A stretch of DNA of 64,000 nucleotides from NCBI RefSeq assembly GCF_016019935.1, contig NZ_JAECMT010000002.1, forward strand, positions 310,001-374,000, in the 5' to 3' direction. The notes beneath the pieces were generated by a model that was not told where the DNA came from, ran no database searches, and was given only the letters and a program-made list of their open reading frames with translations. The position numbers and the translations under genes were made by a program. Source of the DNA: Paenibacillus sp. GSMTC-2017 (GTDB taxonomy: Bacteria; Bacillota; Bacilli; Paenibacillales; Paenibacillaceae). Below are positions 19,245 through 28,103 of this stretch, piece by piece (the stretch's first letter is position 1; each line of letters starts with the position of its first letter).

Positions 19245-20660
19245 TTAATTCAAAACTTCTGTTTTAACTTCCCAATCACGAACATCAGTAAAACGTCCGT
19301 TAATAGCTGCTGCAACCGCCATAGCTGGCGATACAAGATGTGTTCTTCCGCCGCGTCCTTGGCGACCTTCGAAGTTACGGTTGGACGTTGAAGCGCAACG
19401 TTCGCCTGGCTTCAGTACGTCAGGGTTCATCGCAAGACACATAGAACAACCTGCATCACGCCATTCAAATCCCGCTTCTGTGAAGATTTTGTCTAAACCT
19501 TCCTTCTCCGCTTGGATTTTTACACGACCCGAACCTGGTACTACGATTGCTGTAACTCTGTCGCTAACTTTGTATCCTCTAGCGATTTCTGCTGCAGCAC
19601 GAAGATCCTCGATCCGTCCATTTGTACACGAACCAATGAACACATAATCAATTTCAATTTCTGACATTGGTGTTCCTGGTTTAAGATCCATATATTCAAG
19701 TGCCTTTTCGGCTGCTTTACGTTCATTTTCTGTAGGAAGATCAGCTGGGAAAGGTACACAAGACGTAATGTCTGTACCCATACCTGGGCTCGTTCCCCAC
19801 GTTACTTGTGGAATCAATGCATCGACATCGAAATGAAGCACTGTGTCGTATTCTGCACCTTCATCCGTCGTTAACTTAGACCAAGCTTCAACAGCTTCAT
19901 CGAAATTAGCTGGAGCATATTCACGGCCACGTAAGTAATTAAAAGTAGTAGCATCTGGTGCGATCAATCCAGCGCGAGCTCCGCCTTCAATAGACATATT
20001 ACATACAGTCATACGCTCTTCCATCGTCAAGCTTGTAATTGCATCACCTGTGTACTCGATAACATAACCAGTTGCAAAATCTGTTCCATACTGTGCAATA
20101 ACACCAAGAATCAAATCTTTTGCAGTAACGCCTGGCTTACGTTTGCCGTTAAATCGAACTTCCATTGTTTTTGCTTTCGATTGTTGTAAACATTGCGTCG
20201 CAAGCACATGCTCAACTTCGCTTGTACCGATACCAAAAGCCAATGCACCGAATGCACCGTGCGTGGAAGTATGACTGTCTCCACAAACGATCGTTTTACC
20301 AGGGTGTGTAAGGCCAAGCTCAGGGCCCATAACGTGGACAACACCTTGGTCAATGCTATCAAGATCAAACAACGTTACGCCGAAGTCTTTGCAATTTTGT
20401 GTGAGTGTATCGATTTGTTGTTTAGAAATTGGATCTGTAATATTGAAACGATCTTTAGTTGGTACGTTATGATCCATCGTTGCAAATGTAAGATCAGGAC
20501 GACGAACTTTGCGGCCTGTCATACGCAATCCTTCAAATGCTTGCGGTGATGTTACTTCATGTACAAGCTGTAGATCGATATAAATGACGCTTGGTTTACC
20601 CTCTTCTTGATGAATGACGTGATTATTCCAGATCTTTTCGAACATTGTCTTTTTCGCCAT
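19245..20660 (-). CDS. leuC: 3-isopropylmalate dehydratase large subunit
   Basis: LeuC is the large, [4Fe-4S] subunit of isopropylmalate isomerase. The 471-residue length is typical. Motifs include [13 protein letters not shown], the Fe-S cysteines in FIGSCTNGR and in [11 protein letters not shown], and [14 protein letters not shown] at the substrate site. ATG 20660 is preferred because GGGGTG lies 6 bases upstream; a GTG at 20669 is in frame. It is transcribed away from a LysR-type regulator gene with about 180 bases between, suggesting that regulator controls it. leuA and leuB are not in the window. Confidence 0.95.
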   Translation of the reverse strand: MAKKTMFEKIWNNHVIHQEEGKPSVIYIDLQLVHEVTSPQAFEGLRMTGRKVRRPDLTFATMDHNVPTKDRFNITDPISKQQIDTLTQNCKDFGVTLFDLDSIDQGVVHVMGPELGLTHPGKTIVCGDSHTSTHGAFGALAFGIGTSEVEHVLATQCLQQSKAKTMEVRFNGKRKPGVTAKDLILGVIAQYGTDFATGYVIEYTGDAITSLTMEERMTVCNMSIEGGARAGLIAPDATTFNYLRGREYAPANFDEAVEAWSKLTTDEGAEYDTVLHFDVDALIPQVTWGTSPGMGTDITSCVPFPADLPTENERKAAEKALEYMDLKPGTPMSEIEIDYVFIGSCTNGRIEDLRAAAEIARGYKVSDRVTAIVVPGSGRVKIQAEKEGLDKIFTEAGFEWRDAGCSMCLAMNPDVLKPGERCASTSNRNFEGRQGRGGRTHLVSPAMAVAAAINGRFTDVRDWEVKTEVLN

Positions 20661-20680
20661 TATGCTCACCCCATCGTTTC

Positions 20681-20701
20681 ATTATTGCTATTGGCAATAA
20701 T
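20681..20701. promoter_or_regulatory. Palindrome in the leuC-lysR divergent intergenic region
   Basis: ATTATTGC and GCAATAAT flank a 5-base centre, 20 bases upstream of leuC. A second AT-rich imperfect repeat, with CTATAGGTAATAACTATA, lies at about 20770-20790, nearer the LysR gene. Such dyads are typical LysR-regulator sites, but the assignment is inference. Confidence 0.4.
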
Positions 20702-20839
20702 CTACTTAATTAATTGAAGCTATCATACCATGTCTTTCTTCATTGATCTAAGATATAATATCTATAATGACTATAGGTAATAACTATAAACCACTACATT
20801 AATATGTTTATAACTTTACTTAAGAAAGAGGGAACTAGT

Positions 20840-21733
20840 GTGGAATTACGTCAACTTAATTATGTCATTCAAATAGCAAATGAAAAGAATTTTTCAAGAG
20901 CGGCAGATAAGCTGCACATTGCACAACCATCTTTAAGTCAGCAATTGTCCAAATTGGAGCAAGAGCTTGGTGTTCTACTATTCCGTCGTACAACAAATTC
21001 CGTTGAATTGACTCAAGCAGGACAAGTATTTGTTGAGAAGTCACAAGGGATTTTGGATGCCGTTGAGCAGTTAAAACAAGAGATGGACGACATGGCACAG
21101 ATGCGGCGCGGTCGACTAGTTGTAGGTACTCTACCAATAACGGGTTCACATGTATTACCTCTAGTACTACCGGTATTTGGTGAAAAGTACCCTCAAATAG
21201 AAGTTGTACTAGTAGAAGAAACTACAGCGAAGCTGGAGCAATTGACAGCTAGCGGCGGAACGGATTTAAGTCTACTTTCTCTTCCTCTTATCGATAGCTC
21301 GCTTTCATGGGAACCTTATTTGGAAGAAGAAATATGTGTAGCTGTACCAGCACAACATCCATTAGCATCTCGAAAAGAGCCAATTGAAATTAGTGAGTTG
21401 AAGGATGAACCTTTTATCGGATTGAAGCGTGGACAAGGCTTTAGACAAATAACGGTGGAGCTTTGTGAAGCATCTGGCTTTACTCCTCAGATTGTGTTCG
21501 AAAGCAGTAATATAGAAACGGTACAATCGTTAGTAGCTGGTGGAATGGGTATCGCATTAGTTCCTCAAATGCTTACACGTTCTAAAGGAGCGGACTTCGC
21601 CCCGACCTATTTAACTCTTACGTCCAAACCGACTCGTACATTAGTTGTAGCAAGTCGGAAAGGACGATATTTATCAAAAGCTGCTCAAGCGTTTATTGAA
21701 ACATTAAATCAGACCATTAGTCATTACCGTTAA
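20840..21733 (+). CDS. LysR-family transcriptional regulator
   Basis: This is a DNA-binding regulator of 297 residues. The N-terminal winged helix-turn-helix (1-60) has FSRAADKLHIAQPSLSQQLSKLE, and a periplasmic-binding-like effector domain (about 90-290) follows. The GTG start at 20840 (VELRQLNYV) has AGAGGGA 6 bases upstream. The longer frame from 20804 lacks an SD. It is divergent from leuCD, which it probably controls. The effector is unknown, though a branched-chain intermediate would fit. Confidence 0.88.
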   Translation: MELRQLNYVIQIANEKNFSRAADKLHIAQPSLSQQLSKLEQELGVLLFRRTTNSVELTQAGQVFVEKSQGILDAVEQLKQEMDDMAQMRRGRLVVGTLPITGSHVLPLVLPVFGEKYPQIEVVLVEETTAKLEQLTASGGTDLSLLSLPLIDSSLSWEPYLEEEICVAVPAQHPLASRKEPIEISELKDEPFIGLKRGQGFRQITVELCEASGFTPQIVFESSNIETVQSLVAGGMGIALVPQMLTRSKGADFAPTYLTLTSKPTRTLVVASRKGRYLSKAAQAFIETLNQTISHYR

Positions 21734-21748
21734 TAGTGTAACAACTAC

Positions 21749-22552
21749 TTATTCCTTTGAGTACAGCTCAGGACGGCGATCCTCAAACACAGGTATTCTA
21801 GTGCGAACTTGGTCTACTAAATCTAGATCAATGTCTGCATAGAGGATCGTCTCTTCTTCACCAGCCTCTGCAACAATTTCTCCCCACGGATCGATAACCA
21901 GTGAATGACCAAAAAAGTTTGTTTCTCCGCTTTTTCCCATGCGATTGCAAGCTACAACATACATTTGGTTTTCAATCGCTCTTGCCATAAGAAGTGTACG
22001 CCAATGGTGTAATCTTGGATGAGGCCATTCTGCAGGAACAAACAATATTTTGGCTCCGCCTAATGCTAGCGTTCTCGTCAACTCAGGGAAACGAATATCG
22101 TAACAAATCATCATTCCTGCTTGTTCACCTTCGATTTCAAGCTTGCCATGTTTTGCTCCTGCTTTCAAAAACTTCTCTTCATCCATCAAGCGGAACAAAT
22201 GAATTTTAGAATAATCAGCAATCGTATTTCCATCGCGATCAAATGCGTAGATTGTATTATAAACGCCATCCGTTTTCTTTTCGGCTATGGAGCCTCCAAT
22301 GATGTAAACATTATGTTCCTTGCTAAAACTAGATAAAAACTTTTTCGTGCGCATACCATCAGAATCAGCAAGAACTTCTATCTCCGTTAACGCATAACCC
22401 GTGTTCCACATCTCTGGAAACATAATAACATCAGGCTTTTTCTCCGATTGTACAACCTCTTCAAGCAAATCCCTTAATTTACCGAAGTTTATTTCCGGAT
22501 TACCTGCATCTATGTTCATTTGCAGCAATGCCAGCCGCAATTGCTTCTTCAT
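21749..22552 (-). CDS. mtnU: Carbon-nitrogen hydrolase, probable omega-amidase (MtnU/YkrU-like)
   Basis: This nitrilase-superfamily enzyme has 267 residues. The catalytic triad is visible as Glu in FPEMWNTG, Lys in KIHLF and Cys in ICYDIRFPE. By family it is predicted to hydrolyse 2-oxoglutaramate to oxoglutarate and ammonia, removing the by-product of glutamine transaminases. That role fits the MtnE-type aminotransferase encoded 0.7 kb away. In B. subtilis the homologous ykrU and ykrV genes are adjacent. ATG 22552 follows GGAG by about 9 bases. It converges with the LysR gene, and the 15-base gap holds no terminator I can see. Confidence 0.78.
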   Translation of the reverse strand: MKKQLRLALLQMNIDAGNPEINFGKLRDLLEEVVQSEKKPDVIMFPEMWNTGYALTEIEVLADSDGMRTKKFLSSFSKEHNVYIIGGSIAEKKTDGVYNTIYAFDRDGNTIADYSKIHLFRLMDEEKFLKAGAKHGKLEIEGEQAGMMICYDIRFPELTRTLALGGAKILFVPAEWPHPRLHHWRTLLMARAIENQMYVVACNRMGKSGETNFFGHSLVIDPWGEIVAEAGEEETILYADIDLDLVDQVRTRIPVFEDRRPELYSKE

Positions 22553-22669
22553 TTTAGTCATCTCCTTAAACATATTATTTCCCTAATGATACCGTCTCAT
22601 GGTTCTCTGTCAAGATGGGCATTGTAACAAGGAGACTTTCCAATAAACCTACAAACAAAGGAGTTTTTG

Positions 22670-23158
22670 ATGATGACGTCCATACTAACGAAACGAATTT
22701 TCGCTTTTATCGCAGCGATGATTATGATACCGCTAATTAGTCATACTGTATTTGCTTCAACAGCACCTTCGAGTGAAGATTCTCAAAGCAATACGAATAC
22801 GCCTGGTCCTGTGCAAGTGTTCGATATTTCTGCTGGTAAAGTGGTGAAGACAATCCCGAATGATAAGAAGTTTCAAAAAATGGCTACCAAATGGACCAAA
22901 TCTGTCTCGGGATTATCTCCACAAGCAACTACAGATCATGGATGTACTTATGTCTATCGCATTCCACTATCTAAACCTGCCAAGATCAACACAGGTGAAA
23001 TTTCTGTTACTACTAACAATTTGTTTTTATTTTATTGCAAGGACAAATCACCTTTTCTGCTCGTATTCGACGAGCTAAACAAACCGTTTTTATTTTTATT
23101 TAAAGAAAACATCGATCCATTTATTAAAAAAGTGGGACTACCTACAGCAACAAATTAG
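22670..23158 (+). CDS. Small secreted protein of unknown function
   Basis: This is a predicted exported protein of 162 residues with a clear signal peptide (hydrophobic core IFAFIAAMIMIPLIS, probable cleavage after VFA). The mature part begins Ser/Thr/Asn-rich, and two cysteines occur in TDHGCTYVY and FLFYCKDK, possibly a disulfide. I recognise no domain. Tandem ATGs at 22670 and 22673 follow AAAGGAG. It lies between divergent mtnU and the co-oriented aminotransferase gene, with 110 bases to the latter's start. Confidence 0.7.
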   Translation: MMTSILTKRIFAFIAAMIMIPLISHTVFASTAPSSEDSQSNTNTPGPVQVFDISAGKVVKTIPNDKKFQKMATKWTKSVSGLSPQATTDHGCTYVYRIPLSKPAKINTGEISVTTNNLFLFYCKDKSPFLLVFDELNKPFLFLFKENIDPFIKKVGLPTATN

Positions 23159-23269
23159 CATTTATGCGACCTTTTGCTTCAATTCTATATTCATTCATGC
23201 TACATTATTGCTAATGTCTATTCGTTAATATCAGTGAATAGAGTACGATGCGATGCGGAGAGTGATGAA

Positions 23270-24475
23270 ATGGATGCAGAAGTTCAAAAAAGGCATATCC
23301 AGCCTGCAGATCGAATGGTCGGATTGCCAACACAATTTTTTGCGAAATTAGTAGCAAAAGCTAACGCACAAATAGCAAAAGGTAAAGATGTTATCAATTT
23401 GGGACAAGGTAATCCGGATCAACCGACTCCTTCTCATATTGTAGCTAAGTTGCAGGAATCTGCCCCTAATCCGCTATACCATAAGTACCCTCCTTTTAGC
23501 GGCTATGCTTTCTTGAAGGAGGCAGTCGCAAAACGTTATAAGGAAGATTATAATGTTGACCTTGATCCAACTACTGAGGTTGCTATTCTTTTCGGAGGCA
23601 AAACGGGTCTAGTTGAAATAAGCCAATGTTTGCTGAATCCTGGGGATGTGTGCCTCGTGCCTGATCCTGGTTACCCAGATTATTGGTCTGGAGTAGCGCT
23701 TGCTGGTGCTGAAATGTCCTTCATGCCGCTTACGAAGGAAAATCGCTATTTGCCAGATCTTAATGCTATCGATCAAGAAATGTCTCGTAGAGCTAAGCTT
23801 ATGTTTATGAATTATCCCAACAACCCAACTGGTGCTGTTGCTGATTCTGAGTTTTATGCTGATGTAGTTGAATTTGCCGCAAAACATAATATTGTCGTTT
23901 CAAGTGACTTTGCCTACGGTGCAATTGGTTTTGATGGTGTAAAACCTGTTAGCTTCCTTCAAACACCAGGTGCCAAAGAAGTCGGAATCGAATTTTATAC
24001 ACTATCAAAAACATATAACATGGCTGGTTGGCGCGTAGGTTTTGCTCTTGGTAATCCTGAAATCGTGGCGATGATTAACCTCATTCAGGACCATTATTAC
24101 TGCAGCCTTTTCGGTGGTATTCAAGAAGCTGCTGCACTTGCGCTAACTGGCCCTCAGCAATGTGTCGAGGAACTAGGCGCTTTGTATGAGAGTAGACGTG
24201 AAGCGCTGTTCGCAGCTCTCGATCGTATTGGATGGAAAGCGGAACGCCCAGGTGGTTCATTCTTCTGCTGGCTCCCTGTTCCAGAAGGATATACTTCTGA
24301 ATCTTTTGCAGATAAATTATTGTTTGAAGCAGATGTCGTAGTAGCTCCTGGTGTAGGTTTCGGTACGCATGGTGAAGGTTATGTAAGGCTTGGATTACTG
24401 ACGAGCGAAGCCCGTTTGGAAGAAGCGATTGAGCGTATTGGTAAGCTCGGCATTTTCTCTACTTCTAGCTTCTAG
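23270..24475 (+). CDS. mtnE: PLP-dependent aminotransferase, MtnE-type
   Basis: This class I/II aminotransferase has 401 residues. Motifs include NLGQGNPDQPTPSH, the NYPNNPTG stretch, SSDFAYG and SKTYNMAGWRVGFALGN with the PLP lysine. Wording across the protein closely follows B. subtilis MtnE (YkrV), a glutamine-dependent transaminase that makes methionine from ketomethylthiobutyrate. ATG 23270 follows GGAGAG by 7 bases; the frame is open back to 23174 without an SD. Association with mtnU and mtnWXB nearby supports the assignment. A general glutamine or aromatic transaminase is the alternative. Confidence 0.82.
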   Translation: MDAEVQKRHIQPADRMVGLPTQFFAKLVAKANAQIAKGKDVINLGQGNPDQPTPSHIVAKLQESAPNPLYHKYPPFSGYAFLKEAVAKRYKEDYNVDLDPTTEVAILFGGKTGLVEISQCLLNPGDVCLVPDPGYPDYWSGVALAGAEMSFMPLTKENRYLPDLNAIDQEMSRRAKLMFMNYPNNPTGAVADSEFYADVVEFAAKHNIVVSSDFAYGAIGFDGVKPVSFLQTPGAKEVGIEFYTLSKTYNMAGWRVGFALGNPEIVAMINLIQDHYYCSLFGGIQEAAALALTGPQQCVEELGALYESRREALFAALDRIGWKAERPGGSFFCWLPVPEGYTSESFADKLLFEADVVVAPGVGFGTHGEGYVRLGLLTSEARLEEAIERIGKLGIFSTSSF

Positions 24476-24493
24476 AATGGTGCGAGACCTTTC

Positions 24494-24522
24494 TTTACAG
24501 TGACTCTTGATCATGTTATCCT
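24494..24522 (+). promoter_or_regulatory. Sigma-A type promoter of the proBAC T-box leader
   Basis: TTTACA (24494-24499), a 17-base spacer and TATCCT (24517-24522) stand just upstream of the T-box leader, placing the transcript start near 24529. This is predicted by consensus only. Confidence 0.55.
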
Positions 24523-24528
24523 TAATTT

Positions 24529-24780
24529 AACTAAAATATGAAACGTGATGACGGGACCAGTAAGCAGTTTAGGCCTTGATCAGAGAGTAAATTCCATTGG
24601 CTGCAAGAATTTACCGTTGGCTCCCTGCTGAACCTACCTCCGAGCGGTCGGCGATAAGTCGAACAGTGCCTACTGTTACAAGGCTTTAAGATGGATGATT
24701 CGCAATATGTTGCGATTATCAACAAAGGTGGTACCGCGGAAGCCCAGACTTTCGTCCTTTATGGATGAAAGTCTTTTTTT
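24529..24780 (+). promoter_or_regulatory. T-box riboswitch, proline (CCU specifier), upstream of proB
   Basis: This leader RNA binds uncharged tRNA and allows read-through when the amino acid is scarce. The T-box sequence AAAGGTGGTACCGCG lies at about 24724-24738. TGGT would pair with an ACCA tRNA end. Stem I has an AGTA bulge near 24559. GAA followed by CCT (24633-24635), then ACCTCCGAG, sits where the specifier loop is expected, so CCU (Pro) is the predicted codon. The leader ends in an intrinsic terminator at 24747-24780 (GACTTTC... GAAAGTC then T7). The downstream gene proB agrees with proline. Confidence 0.93.
24747..24780 (+). terminator. T-box attenuator terminator
   Basis: AGACTTTC-GTCC pairs with GGAT-GAAAGTCT around a short loop and is followed by seven T. 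It competes with the antiterminator containing the T-box sequence. Confidence 0.9.
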
Positions 24781-24814
24781 GTTGTTATGAAACTAAAATA
24801 GGATGGTGCTCTAC

Positions 24815-25921
24815 ATGTCGGAACGTATCGTGGTGAAAATCGGAAGCAGTTCACTGACCTCCGAAGAAGGTGGATTAAATAAGGAAAACATTCATTTTTT
24901 TGCTTCGGAGCTGGCATCTAGGCATCGTCTAGGAGAACATGTCATGCTCGTAACTTCCGGTGCTGTTGCCGCAGGTTTTCGCAGAATTGGTTATGCTACA
25001 AAGCCAAAAGCTGTTCATGAGAAACAAGCTGCAGCCGCAGTAGGTCAGGCATTACTCATGCAAACGTATCAAGAAGCGTTCAGTCAATATAACATTGTTG
25101 CTGCTCAAATATTGCTAACGAGAGCAGATTTCTCTAATCGGCGACGTATTCAAAACGCTTTAATGACAATTGAAGAACTACTCAAGCAACGCATTATACC
25201 AATCATCAATGAAAATGACACAGTTGCTACTGATGAGTTAATGCTCAAATTTGGAGACAACGATAACTTATCTGCCCTTGTCGCTGCAATGACAAAAGCA
25301 GCAAAGTTAGTCATCATTACAGACATGGACGGATTGTATACAGAAGATCCGCGCAAAAATCCACTTGCAGTTAAGATCGAGCGTGTCGATCAAATATCTG
25401 AAGATATTTTAAAACTTGCTGGAGGTGCTGGCTCTTCCGTTGGCACTGGTGGCATGCGCTCAAAGATCGAAGCAGCTCGAATTGCAATGCGAGGCGGAGT
25501 TGGCGCTTATATCGGTAAAGTTCAACATAATGGCGATCTTTCTAACGCAATAGAAGGTACTGGCAGAGGCACATACTTCGATACGAAACTAAATAGTTTA
25601 CCTATGAAAAAACAATGGCTCGGATTTCACTCTATGCCGCAGGGTCGTATAACAGTCGATGACGGTGCAGTAAAAGCTTTACTAATTGGCGGTAAAAGCC
25701 TGCTTCCTGCCGGTATTTCTGAGAGCATAGGTGACTTTCATCCCGGAGATGTTGTAGAAGTTGTCAATAAACAAGGTGAAACATTAGGCCGCGGCGTCGT
25801 CAATTATACGGCTTGGCAATTAAAAGCTGCTGCTGGACTCAGTACAGAAGAGGTTTCTCGAAGAGTTGAAGTGACAAGAATCGAAGTGATTCATCGTGAC
25901 GAATGGATTACGCTTAAATAA
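24815..25921 (+). CDS. proB: Glutamate 5-kinase
   Basis: ProB phosphorylates glutamate, the first step to proline. It has 368 residues, with an amino-acid kinase domain opening VVKIGSSSL, then INENDTVAT and a FGDNDNLSA motif. The C-terminal PUA domain (about 275-355) has RITVDDGAV. ATG 24815 gives the normal N-terminus (MSERIVVK), with a weak GGATGGTG upstream; ATG 24803 is also in frame. It is the first gene after the proline T-box and is followed by proA at 38 bases. Confidence 0.95.
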   Translation: MSERIVVKIGSSSLTSEEGGLNKENIHFFASELASRHRLGEHVMLVTSGAVAAGFRRIGYATKPKAVHEKQAAAAVGQALLMQTYQEAFSQYNIVAAQILLTRADFSNRRRIQNALMTIEELLKQRIIPIINENDTVATDELMLKFGDNDNLSALVAAMTKAAKLVIITDMDGLYTEDPRKNPLAVKIERVDQISEDILKLAGGAGSSVGTGGMRSKIEAARIAMRGGVGAYIGKVQHNGDLSNAIEGTGRGTYFDTKLNSLPMKKQWLGFHSMPQGRITVDDGAVKALLIGGKSLLPAGISESIGDFHPGDVVEVVNKQGETLGRGVVNYTAWQLKAAAGLSTEEVSRRVEVTRIEVIHRDEWITLK

Positions 25922-25959
25922 ATTCAAAAAAAAATTGAAGGTTTGGGAGGCGAAAAGTA

Positions 25960-27210
25960 ATGATAAGTGAAGTAAAACAAAAGGCAATACTCGCTAAAGA
26001 TGCTGCATCTATTATGAATCGTATGACAACAGAACATAAAAACAATGCTTTATTAGCAATGGCTGATGCACTTATTACTCGTCAAGATGAGCTCATTATA
26101 GCTAATGCAGAAGATTTAGAGAGAGGTGAACGATTAGGAACTAGCCCTTCTCTACTTGATCGACTTGCATTGAATAGTGATCGAATTTCCGCTATCGCTG
26201 ATGGACTACGTCAAATTGTTGAGCTACCTGATCCCATCGGAACATTGCTTGAATCTTTTGATCGTCCAAACGGAATGAAAGTTGAGAAAATACGGGTTCC
26301 ACTTGGCGTTATTGGCATGATCTATGAAGCACGCCCTAATGTAACAGTCGATGCCGTTGGCCTATGTCTAAAAACGAGCAACACCGTCGTGTTACGCGGG
26401 GGTTCTGCAGCGATCTCATCTAATCGTAAAATCGTCGAAATATTGAAAAATGCATTAGATTCAACACAATTGCCAAGCGATGCTATACAATTAATCGAAG
26501 ACTCTGATCGTGCTTCTGTTAATGAAATGCTTCGATTAAATGGTCTTCTTGATGTCGTTATTCCAAGAGGCGGCGCTGCACTTATTCGTAATGTGATCGA
26601 AAATGCTACTGTGCCTGTCATAGAAACAGGAGCTGGCATATGCCATGTTTTCATAGACGAATCGGCACAACTAGAAATGGCTATTTCTATCGCAATTAAC
26701 GGTAAAGTACAACGTCCTTCAGTATGTAATTCTATCGAAACACTACTTATCCATGAAAAAGTTGCTATGACATCTATTAAGCACATTGCTCAAGCTTTTA
26801 TTGACTCAAATGTTGAGCTTCGTGGCTGTGAGCGCACAGTGTCTCTTCTATCAGGAATGAAGACAGCAACGGATGAAGACTTCAGCACCGAATATAACGA
26901 CTACATTATGAATGTCAAAATTGTAACTGACTTAGATGAAGCGCTTGATCATATAAGCCAATTCGGCACAAAACATTCCGAGTGTATCGTTACAGAAACA
27001 GCTACTCATGCCGATCGTTTCTTGCAGGAAGTTGATGCAGCAGCCGTTTACCACAATGCATCCACTCGCTTCACTGATGGCTTTGAATTCGGATTTGGTG
27101 CAGAGATTGGTATTAGTACACAAAAGCTACATGCTCGTGGTCCAATGGGCTTGCCTGCATTAACATCAACAAAATACCGGATATACGGAAATGGACAAAT
27201 TCGGAACTAA
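25960..27210 (+). CDS. proA: Glutamate-5-semialdehyde dehydrogenase (gamma-glutamyl phosphate reductase)
   Basis: ProA reduces gamma-glutamyl phosphate to the semialdehyde with NADPH. Length is 416 residues. The aldehyde-dehydrogenase fold shows VPLGVIGMIYEARPNVT, VVLRGGSAA, and the catalytic Cys in QRPSVCNSIETLL, with ETGAGICHVF before it. It ends at ALTSTKYRIYGNGQIR, a typical ProA tail. ATG 25960 follows GGGAGGCG. It is the second gene of the T-box operon, with proC 23 bases on. Confidence 0.96.
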   Translation: MISEVKQKAILAKDAASIMNRMTTEHKNNALLAMADALITRQDELIIANAEDLERGERLGTSPSLLDRLALNSDRISAIADGLRQIVELPDPIGTLLESFDRPNGMKVEKIRVPLGVIGMIYEARPNVTVDAVGLCLKTSNTVVLRGGSAAISSNRKIVEILKNALDSTQLPSDAIQLIEDSDRASVNEMLRLNGLLDVVIPRGGAALIRNVIENATVPVIETGAGICHVFIDESAQLEMAISIAINGKVQRPSVCNSIETLLIHEKVAMTSIKHIAQAFIDSNVELRGCERTVSLLSGMKTATDEDFSTEYNDYIMNVKIVTDLDEALDHISQFGTKHSECIVTETATHADRFLQEVDAAAVYHNASTRFTDGFEFGFGAEIGISTQKLHARGPMGLPALTSTKYRIYGNGQIRN

Positions 27211-27233
27211 TCGATATACAGGAGGAATTTTAC

Positions 27234-28103
27234 ATGTCTCAAACTACTCTAACCGACATTTCTTCTAAACGCATTTGTTTCTTCGGTGCTGGTTCAATGG
27301 CGGAAGCTATCGCTCGTGGCCTCATACATGAGAAACTTGTAGAACCAGCTATGATATCAATGCTTAATCGCAGCAACGAAACTCGTCTTACGGAACTTAA
27401 TGAACGATATGGTGTACAAACCATCAAACAAGGTTCTACTAATGAAGAGTATCTACGCGAGGCTGACATCATATTTTTGGCGATGAAACCTAAAGATGCT
27501 GTCGAAGCAATTGCTGGACTTGCTCCGCTTCTTCATACAAAACAGCTAATTATATCCGTAATTGCTGGTCTATCAATTAGCTCAATGGAACGTTTGCTGA
27601 GTGTGGAGCAACCTATCGTTCGTTCGATGCCTAACACGTCCAGCACGATCGGCCTAGGGGCAACTGGCATTAGTTATTCGAGTTCAGTAGATGCTGAGCA
27701 GCGTCTAGTTACTGAAGTTATGTTCAAATCGATCGGTGTGAATGCCATTGTAGATGAATCTTTACAAACATCGATTACAGGCGTTTCCGGCAGCGGACCT
27801 GCATATGTGTATTTCGTGATGGAAGCGATGTTGAAAGCGGCTGACGAACTTGGTTTGGAACCTCATATGGCGAGAGAGCTAGTTGTACAAACGGTGCTTG
27901 GCGCTGCAGAAATGGTAAGAGTTACTGGCGAAGCTCCTGAAGAACTTCGACGAAAAGTCACTTCTCCTAACGGCACAACTCAAGCCGCACTAGAACTTAT
28001 GGCACAAGGTGGTCTACCTGAAGCTATCATTAAAGGAATGCATCGTTCAGCAACACGTGCTGCAGAAATCGGTGCTGACATGGAAGGGAGCATTATGAAA
28101 TGA
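27234..28103 (+). CDS. proC: Pyrroline-5-carboxylate reductase
   Basis: This enzyme reduces pyrroline-5-carboxylate to proline. Length is 289 residues, with an N-terminal Rossmann motif GAGSMAEAIARG, the middle PIVRSMPNTSSTIG, and the C-terminal dimerisation signature SGSGPAYVYFVMEA with a KVTSPNGTTQAAL stretch. ATG 27234 follows GGAGG at good spacing. Its stop overlaps the mtnW start by 4 bases (ATGA), so proline and methionine-salvage genes are physically coupled. B. subtilis has several such reductases; this one sits with proBA. Confidence 0.95.
   Translation: MSQTTLTDISSKRICFFGAGSMAEAIARGLIHEKLVEPAMISMLNRSNETRLTELNERYGVQTIKQGSTNEEYLREADIIFLAMKPKDAVEAIAGLAPLLHTKQLIISVIAGLSISSMERLLSVEQPIVRSMPNTSSTIGLGATGISYSSSVDAEQRLVTEVMFKSIGVNAIVDESLQTSITGVSGSGPAYVYFVMEAMLKAADELGLEPHMARELVVQTVLGAAEMVRVTGEAPEELRRKVTSPNGTTQAALELMAQGGLPEAIIKGMHRSATRAAEIGADMEGSIMK

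Noticed and set aside
26322-26786. A 154-codon minus-strand ORF inside proA
   Set aside because: It lies wholly antisense to proA, has no SD, and proA is well supported.
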